DNA of 64,000 bases from Tepidamorphaceae bacterium. GTDB taxonomy: Bacteria; Pseudomonadota; Alphaproteobacteria; Rhizobiales; JAKSCL01. A program made the translations under genes and the position numbers. Shown piece after piece: positions 58,756 to 64,000 of this stretch (position 1 is its first letter; every line of letters starts with the position of its first letter). Location of the stretch: contig JANQPO010000024.1 of the NCBI GenBank assembly GCA_028289445.1, positions 1-64,000 on the forward strand. Direction: 5' to 3'. Below the pieces are notes generated by a model that saw only the letters and a program-made list of their open reading frames with translations, was not told the origin of the DNA and searched no databases.

Positions 58756-59766
58756 GTGGCGTTCTTGCGGAACGCCATTTTCGCGGTGACATTGGCCGCA
58801 GCCGGGGGTGCAGGGGCGCAAACAGCCGATCCGCGATCACCCTATGCGGACGCCGACATCGACCGTGTCGAGGAACGAGCGGTGCCGGCGCTACACGGTA
58901 TCCTCTTCGGCAATCTCATCCCGCGTCTGCCGCGTGCCGAGCAGATTGCCCTCACCGGGCTGACGCTTGAAACGCCGCGTCGGGTCAGCCCGTGGCGACC
59001 TTTTGCCGTGTGGGCCGAGTCGCACCGCATGGCGATTGTGTTTCCGATGGAGACCATTCGCTTCCTCGACGATCTGGCGACCGTCACCGTCGCGTTCAAT
59101 CGCGCCGGTTGCGACTTGAACCGGGTCGCCACCTATGCCGGCATGCTGACCCGGATCGATCCGCCGGATGGCGACCGTTTCCCTGATCCGATCACCGCGT
59201 TCGGCCTCGATCGCGACAGCCTGTTGGCCGATCCCGATATCGATAAGTTCTCGCAACTGCAGCTCAAGACAGCGATCGCCTTCGTGCTTGCGCATGAACT
59301 AGGTCATGTCGCGCTACAGCATGTCGCGGATGGCGATGCAGCGGCGAGCCGCGAACGGGAGCGGGCAGCCGACGCTTATGCGCTTCGATTGCATCGCCTG
59401 CTTGGCGCGCCGCCGCTCGGTGCGTCGATCCTCTTCACCATGATGGGGCATGCTTATCTCGGCGCAGGCGATTATCCGAGCGTCGCCGCGTTCGAAGCGA
59501 GCTTCCGGGAAAGGGGAACGCACCCGCTCGATGGAGACCGCTTGCGGGCGATTGGCGATGCCATCGAGGCCGATGCCGCCTACTATGCCCGCACCGAGCC
59601 TGATCCCGACGCCGCAGAAGTGCAGATGCGAACGCTTGCCGGCGAGTTCCGTACGCTTGGGCGCAACCTGGACGACGCCGATGTACGACTGTTGCAAGCC
59701 GAAACCGCACGGACGACGCGGTGGGACGAATTAGAGAACGCGTGCGCGCGCCTGCGTGTACGCTGA
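58756..59766 (+). CDS. secreted M48-type zinc metalloprotease-like protein
   Basis: 336 residues from the GTG at 58756. A signal peptide (FAVTLAAAGGAGAQ) is followed by about 150 residues, then the zinc-protease helix FVLAHELGHVALQHV with both His and the Glu; further downstream RERERAADAYALRLH supplies the third ligand region (E/D) of M48-type peptidases. The remainder is not similar to Oma1/HtpX, so the family label is loose. It probably acts in the periplasm. Coupled to the membrane protein before it. Substrate unknown. Confidence 0.8.
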   Translation: MAFLRNAIFAVTLAAAGGAGAQTADPRSPYADADIDRVEERAVPALHGILFGNLIPRLPRAEQIALTGLTLETPRRVSPWRPFAVWAESHRMAIVFPMETIRFLDDLATVTVAFNRAGCDLNRVATYAGMLTRIDPPDGDRFPDPITAFGLDRDSLLADPDIDKFSQLQLKTAIAFVLAHELGHVALQHVADGDAAASRERERAADAYALRLHRLLGAPPLGASILFTMMGHAYLGAGDYPSVAAFEASFRERGTHPLDGDRLRAIGDAIEADAAYYARTEPDPDAAEVQMRTLAGEFRTLGRNLDDADVRLLQAETARTTRWDELENACARLRVR

Positions 59767-59949
59767 TTGTTGGACTTGGATCACCAAAAATTGTTGCGCC
59801 TTTGGAATTAAACCTCAGCCGAAAGTGGGGTGGCAATTCCCGTTGGACGCTTTAGCATGGCGACATTCGCCGAATTGACGCAGCGCAACGCGCACTGCAT
59901 CAGTGCGGTGTTTCTGCATTATGTGATCTTAATTGGGAGGACAGACCAC

Positions 59950-60981
59950 ATGAATTCATATTTGAAAGGTGCTGCCGTTGGCTTGGCCTTGACCGCGTCG
60001 GCTGGCATGGCGAGTGCCGAAACCTGGCAGATGCAGTCGACCTATCCGGGGTCGCTGACCCAGCTTGGAACCCTTGGCAAGCGCATCGCTGACCAGATCG
60101 CGATCGTGACCGGTGGCGCAGTCGAGATCGAGTTCCAGGAGCCTGGCGCTCTCGTTCCGGCGCTTGAGACCTTCGACGCCGTTGCATCGGGCGCCATCGA
60201 AGCAGGCTGGTCGACGCCCGGGTATTGGGCCGGCAAAGTGCCGTCCTTGCAGCTTTTTGCGGCCGTGCCATTCGGTCCGTCGGCGGGTGAGTACATTGCC
60301 TGGCTGAAATTCGGCGGCGGCACCGAGCTGTTCGAAGAGATTTATGCCAACTCCAACATCATTGGCATTCACTGCGGCATCATCGCGCCGGAGGCGTCCG
60401 GTTGGTTCTCCAAGGAGATCAACTCGCCGGAGGACCTGAAGGGGCTGAAGATGCGCTTCTTCGGTCTTGGCGCGAAGGTCATGGAAAAGCTTGGTGTCTC
60501 GACCCAGCTTCTGGCGGGTGGCGATATCTTCCCGGCGCTTGAGCTTGGTACGATCGACGCGACGGAATTCTCCATGCCGGCGATCGACCTCAATCTCGGC
60601 TTCTATCAGGTCGCCAAGCACTACTACTTCCCCGGTTGGCATCAGCAGTCGACGCTGTTCGATCTGATGATCAATCTCGATGTGTGGGAAGGCTTGGATG
60701 AGCAAACCCAGCAGCAGATCCGCGCCGTTTGCGATGCCAACATCACCTACGGCCTGGCCGAAGGCGAGGCGATCCAGGGCAAGGCCCTCGCCGAACTCCA
60801 GGAAAAGGGCGTCACCATTCACCGGTGGTCCGACGACATGCTGAACACGTTCCAGACCGCTTGGAACGAGGTCGCCGAAGAGCAGAAAGCTGCCGACGCC
60901 GACTTTGCCCGTGTTTGGGAGTCGCTCTCGGCTTTCCGCGCTGAATACGCGACCTGGAAGGATCTGGGCTACCTGCAATAA
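59950..60981 (+). CDS. dctP: TRAP transporter substrate-binding protein (DctP), TakP-like
   Basis: 343 residues from the ATG at 59950, with GGGAGG nine bases ahead. Signal peptide YLKGAAVGLALTASAGMASA. DctP fold: WQMQSTYPGSLTQLGTLGKRI, LKGLKMRFFGLGAKVMEKLGV, and the ligand segment SMPAIDLNLGFYQVAKHYYF followed by PGWHQ, which is characteristic of the 2-oxoacid (TakP) and lactate binders. With lutABC a few kilobases away, uptake of lactate or a 2-oxoacid is the best guess. A stem-loop after it probably limits read-through to the permease genes. Confidence 0.9.
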   Translation: MNSYLKGAAVGLALTASAGMASAETWQMQSTYPGSLTQLGTLGKRIADQIAIVTGGAVEIEFQEPGALVPALETFDAVASGAIEAGWSTPGYWAGKVPSLQLFAAVPFGPSAGEYIAWLKFGGGTELFEEIYANSNIIGIHCGIIAPEASGWFSKEINSPEDLKGLKMRFFGLGAKVMEKLGVSTQLLAGGDIFPALELGTIDATEFSMPAIDLNLGFYQVAKHYYFPGWHQQSTLFDLMINLDVWEGLDEQTQQQIRAVCDANITYGLAEGEAIQGKALAELQEKGVTIHRWSDDMLNTFQTAWNEVAEEQKAADADFARVWESLSAFRAEYATWKDLGYLQ

Positions 60982-61008
60982 GGTCGCGGATTATCAAGAC
61001 AATAAATG

Positions 61009-61038
61009 GGGCGGCTCCGCATAGCGGCGCCGCCCTTT
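61009..61038 (+). terminator. stem-loop between dctP and the permease genes
   Basis: GGGCGGC (61009-61015) and GCCGCCC (61029-61035) with an inner CCGC/GCGG extension form a GC-rich hairpin followed by TTT. It probably acts as a partial terminator that makes the binding protein more abundant than the permeases. Confidence 0.6.
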
Positions 61039-61129
61039 GAAAACCGGCATGCGCGGACCGATGCCGCCCATGTTGGCTATCCCCTTGGTTGAGGGATAGA
61101 TTAGGCGCGCCAGAGGGAGGGGCGAGCGC

Positions 61130-62176
61130 ATGGGTACCGTGTTTTCCATCGCAGCGATTGCGCTGTCGGTCTTCCTGATCACCGTTCCGTTTGGCGCTCA
61201 CTTTTATCTGTTGGGCGGGCTTGTCGCGGTGCTTTGGATCGCGGCGCTCACCCGGCCGAACCCGACGTTGTTCATGGCCGGCGGCATGTTGACGGTGTTC
61301 GTCGGCCTGGCGCTACAGCCCTTCGCGGCGCCGCGTAAGTTCCTCAACGCTTTGAAGAAATCGGCGCGCGAGGACGAGCCCGGTGCGCAGTCCGCGCTCG
61401 ATTTCTACACCGCCTTATCGGACTATGCTTTGTGGCTGGAGATTGCGCTGATCGTCGTCATTATTCTGGCGGTGGTCGTGGCGACCCGGCGGGCGCAGCG
61501 CGGAGCGCACGCCTTTCTCTTTGATGCCAGCGAAGGGCTCGGCGTGTTTACGGTCAGGGCCGGCAAGATCGCTTCGGTGCTCTTCATCCCGATGATGCTC
61601 TTGATCTTTTACGACGTCACACAGCGCAAGTATCTGGAATTCGATCCAGGCTTCGCCGACACCATCCTATTCAAGACCCTGACCTCGACGAAGCTTCAGG
61701 AGATGCAGTGGCATCTCCATGCAGTCTTGTTCTTGATGTGCTTCGGGTTTGCCTACTTGAAGGACGCCCATGTGCGCATCGAGCTGGTCCGCGACCGGAT
61801 GCAACCGCGCACGCGGGTCTGGATCGAGCTGTTGGGCTGTTCGGCATTCCTTCTGCCCTACTGTTTCCTCGTCTACGCCTATGGCTATGAATTCGCCCGC
61901 AAGTCCTTCGAGATAAACGAGGTCTCGTCGGCGCTCACCGGTCTGCCCTACCGCTTCATCATCAAATCGTTCCTGCCGATCGGCTTCACTGTGCTCGGAG
62001 TGGCGGGTCTTTCTGTTTGGTTGAAGTGCTTCGTCTATCTGTTCGGGCCGCCGGATCTGAAGGACAAGAGTTCCTATTATGCCGGTACACACCACGCCGA
62101 CATTCCCGAAGACGCCCATGGCGGCGAAGCGGACGCCGCGCCGGCTGAGCCGGCCACCTCTGCGAACCAGGCGTGA
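61130..62176 (+). CDS. dctQ: TRAP transporter small permease (DctQ) with N-terminal membrane extension
   Basis: 348 residues, much longer than common DctQ proteins (about 160-230). Residues 1-~125 form four extra hydrophobic segments in a region unlike DctQ. The DctQ domain follows (VRAGKIASVLFIPMMLLIFYDVTQRKYLEF, ... QEMQWHLHAVLFLMCFGFAYL, DAHVRIELVRDRM), with four membrane helices and the QW motif. Such extended forms occur with TakP-type binding proteins. A polar tail is alanine/glutamate-rich. The start is at an ATG with weak spacing; a shorter start inside is possible but would lose the extension. Confidence 0.85.
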   Translation: MGTVFSIAAIALSVFLITVPFGAHFYLLGGLVAVLWIAALTRPNPTLFMAGGMLTVFVGLALQPFAAPRKFLNALKKSAREDEPGAQSALDFYTALSDYALWLEIALIVVIILAVVVATRRAQRGAHAFLFDASEGLGVFTVRAGKIASVLFIPMMLLIFYDVTQRKYLEFDPGFADTILFKTLTSTKLQEMQWHLHAVLFLMCFGFAYLKDAHVRIELVRDRMQPRTRVWIELLGCSAFLLPYCFLVYAYGYEFARKSFEINEVSSALTGLPYRFIIKSFLPIGFTVLGVAGLSVWLKCFVYLFGPPDLKDKSSYYAGTHHADIPEDAHGGEADAAPAEPATSANQA

Positions 62177-62187
62177 AGGTGTAGGTC

Positions 62188-63570
62188 ATGGAAAGCTTTG
62201 TCGAATACCTTCCGCTGTGGATGTTCGCCGCACTCGGCGTGCTTCTGTTCACCGGCTATCCGGTCGCCTTCATCCTGGGCGGTGTCGGGCTTGCGTTTGC
62301 CTTTATCGGCGACATGGCCGGCGCGTTCCGGTTGCAACAGCTCTTTCTCGTTCCGCTTCGGATCTATGGCGGCACGATGGAAAGTCCGGTCCTGGTGGCG
62401 ATCCCCATGTTCATTTTCATGGGCACGATGCTGGAGAAATCCGGCGTCGCGAAGGACCTCTTGCATGCGCTGCAGGTGTTGACCCGACGTATTCCAGGTG
62501 GCCTCGCGCTGTCGGTAACCCTCATGGGCACGATCATGGCGGCGACGACCGGCATCATCGGCGCATCGGTGGTCATGATGACGCTTCTGGCGCTGCCGGT
62601 GATGCTCGACCGCGGTTACAACCGCGCCCTGGCGACCGGGACGATCGCGTCATCGGGCACGCTCGGCATTCTCATTCCGCCATCGATCATGCTGGTGATC
62701 ATGGCCGATCTGCTGTCGGTCCCCGTGGGTACGGTGTTCATCGCGGCGGTCATTCCAGGCCTTCTGCTGTCGGGTCTCTATGTCCTCTACATTTGGGTGT
62801 TGTGCCACTTCAGGCCGCAATTGGCGCCGCCATTGCCGGATGATGTTGGGCCCGAGAACAGCGGTGAACTGGTTTCCATGCTCCTGCGCAGCTTCGTGCC
62901 GCCAGTGTTTCTCATCGTCATCGTGCTCGGGTCGATCTTCGCCGGCTTCGCGACGCCGACCGAGGCGGCGGGTGTCGGCGCGCTCGGATCAGTGGTGCTT
63001 GCCGCGTTCAACCGCAAGCTCACTTGGCCGGTCATGAAGGATGTGTGCGAGAGATCGGCGCTCACGGGTGCGATGCTGTTCGGCATCTTCGTTGGCGCGA
63101 CTTGTTTTTCCTTTGTCTTCCGCACCCTCGGGGGCGAACACCTGATCATTGAATTTATCGAGCACATTGGGGTCGGCCCCTGGTCGATCCTGTTCATCTT
63201 GATGGCGATGGTGTTTGCGCTTGGTTTCTTCTTCGACTGGATCGAGATCACGCTTATCGTGCTTCCGGTCTTCGCGCCGATTGTCGGTCTGCTCGACTTC
63301 GGCAACCATATTGGCGACTATGCCGGCGTCGACAGGGAAGCGATCATCTGGTTCACTATCCTGGTCGCGGTGAACCTTCAGACGTCTTTCCTCACACCGC
63401 CATTCGGGTTTGCGCTGTTCTACATGAAGGGCGTGGCGCCGCCGGAAGTGACGATCCAGGACATCTACAAAGGGATCATTCCGTTTGTGCTTCTGCAGCT
63501 TGTTGGCTTAACCTTCGTGCTAATCTTTCCAAATTTGGCGTTGTGGTTGCCAAGTAGCCTCCTACAATAG
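62188..63570 (+). CDS. dctM: TRAP transporter large permease (DctM)
   Basis: 460 residues, about 12 hydrophobic segments, close to the usual DctM length. Motifs: ALGVLLFTGYPVAFILGGVG, IPMFIFMGTMLEKSGVAKDL, GTIMAATTGIIGASVVMM, SGTLGILIPPSIMLVI, FATPTEAAGVGALGSVVLA and LTPPFGFALFYMKGVAPPEV, which are all classic for the family. It carries substrate with sodium ions. Eleven bases after dctQ. Confidence 0.95.
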   Translation: MESFVEYLPLWMFAALGVLLFTGYPVAFILGGVGLAFAFIGDMAGAFRLQQLFLVPLRIYGGTMESPVLVAIPMFIFMGTMLEKSGVAKDLLHALQVLTRRIPGGLALSVTLMGTIMAATTGIIGASVVMMTLLALPVMLDRGYNRALATGTIASSGTLGILIPPSIMLVIMADLLSVPVGTVFIAAVIPGLLLSGLYVLYIWVLCHFRPQLAPPLPDDVGPENSGELVSMLLRSFVPPVFLIVIVLGSIFAGFATPTEAAGVGALGSVVLAAFNRKLTWPVMKDVCERSALTGAMLFGIFVGATCFSFVFRTLGGEHLIIEFIEHIGVGPWSILFILMAMVFALGFFFDWIEITLIVLPVFAPIVGLLDFGNHIGDYAGVDREAIIWFTILVAVNLQTSFLTPPFGFALFYMKGVAPPEVTIQDIYKGIIPFVLLQLVGLTFVLIFPNLALWLPSSLLQ

Positions 63571-63599
63571 GGCCGGATCGATGGTTCGGAGGCAGGCCG

Positions 63600-64000
63600 A
63601 TGCACGGGATGGACAACTTAAGCAACAAAGCTGACGTGCAGGGTGGGATCAGGCTTGTTGCGGCCGGCGATCCCATCCCGACCCATCCGCTTCGCACCCG
63701 TGTTGCGCGGGAAATCCATGCACGGCCGTTTGAGGCGCTACCGACGCCCGCGCGGGTCTACAAGATCGCCTATCTGACCGGCGCGCGGGCGGCCGCCGCC
63801 GATGTCGACAAGCTCAACCGGTTCTGTATCAGCCATGACGCGCCGCTCCCCGATGTCGAGCGGCGGCAGCACAGCGTCAAGATCGGCACCGTCAAGATGC
63901 GCTGGGAGCAGCACTCCGAGTTCACCACCTATTCCTGGCAGACGGAGGAACAAGCCGTGCCGCCGTTTTCGCGGTCGGTGTTCGGCGACGTGCCGCTCCA
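63600..64000 (+). CDS. DUF3422 family protein (partial, right edge)
   Basis: The first 133 codons from an ATG at 63600, continuing past the window. Features are HPLRTRVAREIHARPFEALP and later KIGTVKMRWEQHSEFTTYSW, typical of the DUF3422 family of proteobacterial proteins, predicted to be membrane-anchored at the C-terminus (not visible here). Function unknown. Confidence 0.85.
   Translation, partial: MHGMDNLSNKADVQGGIRLVAAGDPIPTHPLRTRVAREIHARPFEALPTPARVYKIAYLTGARAAAADVDKLNRFCISHDAPLPDVERRQHSVKIGTVKMRWEQHSEFTTYSWQTEEQAVPPFSRSVFGDVPL

Overview
The window is a GC-rich, gene-dense stretch of what looks like an alphaproteobacterial chromosome. The signs are an imuA-imuB-dnaE2 mutasome operon, a complete Tat-type (clade I) nosRZDFYLX operon, an alphaproteobacterial-style CYTH/CHAD protein, a DUF3422 gene, and many ATGA/GTGA start-stop overlaps. 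I saw no rRNA, tRNA, CRISPR array, intact insertion sequence or prophage. The lineage is inferred from gene content only.

Layout. 1-5.5 kb (minus): translesion-synthesis operon imuA-imuB-dnaE2. 5.5-6.9 kb: an AT-richer island with a 41-residue membrane miniprotein and a membrane-anchored coiled-coil protein, neither recognised. 6.9-9.2 kb: a PLP-dependent lyase coupled to an M24 peptidase. 9.3-13.5 kb: an RND efflux pump. 13.5-22.2 kb (minus): nosRZDFYLX for nitrous oxide reduction, with an FNR-type box before nosR. 22.3-25.2 kb: 2-oxoacid:ferredoxin oxidoreductase korAB. 25.4-28.1 kb: a universal stress protein, a response regulator and a histidine kinase. 28.5-33.8 kb (minus): a pcaC-like, rdhA, pobA, coxG-like operon; its rdhA encodes a soluble reductive dehalogenase fused to its own NAD(P)H reductase and ferredoxin domains.

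34-49.9 kb is a second catabolic island: a RpiR regulator with a Rieske oxygenase and an aldehyde dehydrogenase on minus; a dimethylglycine-dehydrogenase-like flavoprotein, a medium-chain dehydrogenase, three tandem enolase-superfamily epimerase-like genes and a class III aminotransferase on plus; then an MttB-family methyltransferase (minus) and a second flavoprotein (plus). The parts fit demethylation of a quaternary or N-methylated amino-acid betaine followed by epimerisation and breakdown. The substrate is inferred.

50-64 kb: a CYTH/CHAD protein, a secreted phytase-like esterase behind a textbook PHO box, lutABC lactate oxidation genes interrupted by a LysE exporter, a zinc metalloprotease, a TRAP transporter whose binding protein resembles 2-oxoacid/lactate binders, and the start of a DUF3422 gene.

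The whole suggests a facultatively denitrifying heterotroph able to use halogenated hydroxybenzoates, betaines and lactate. The most interesting parts are the self-contained dehalogenase operon and the triple-epimerase betaine cluster.
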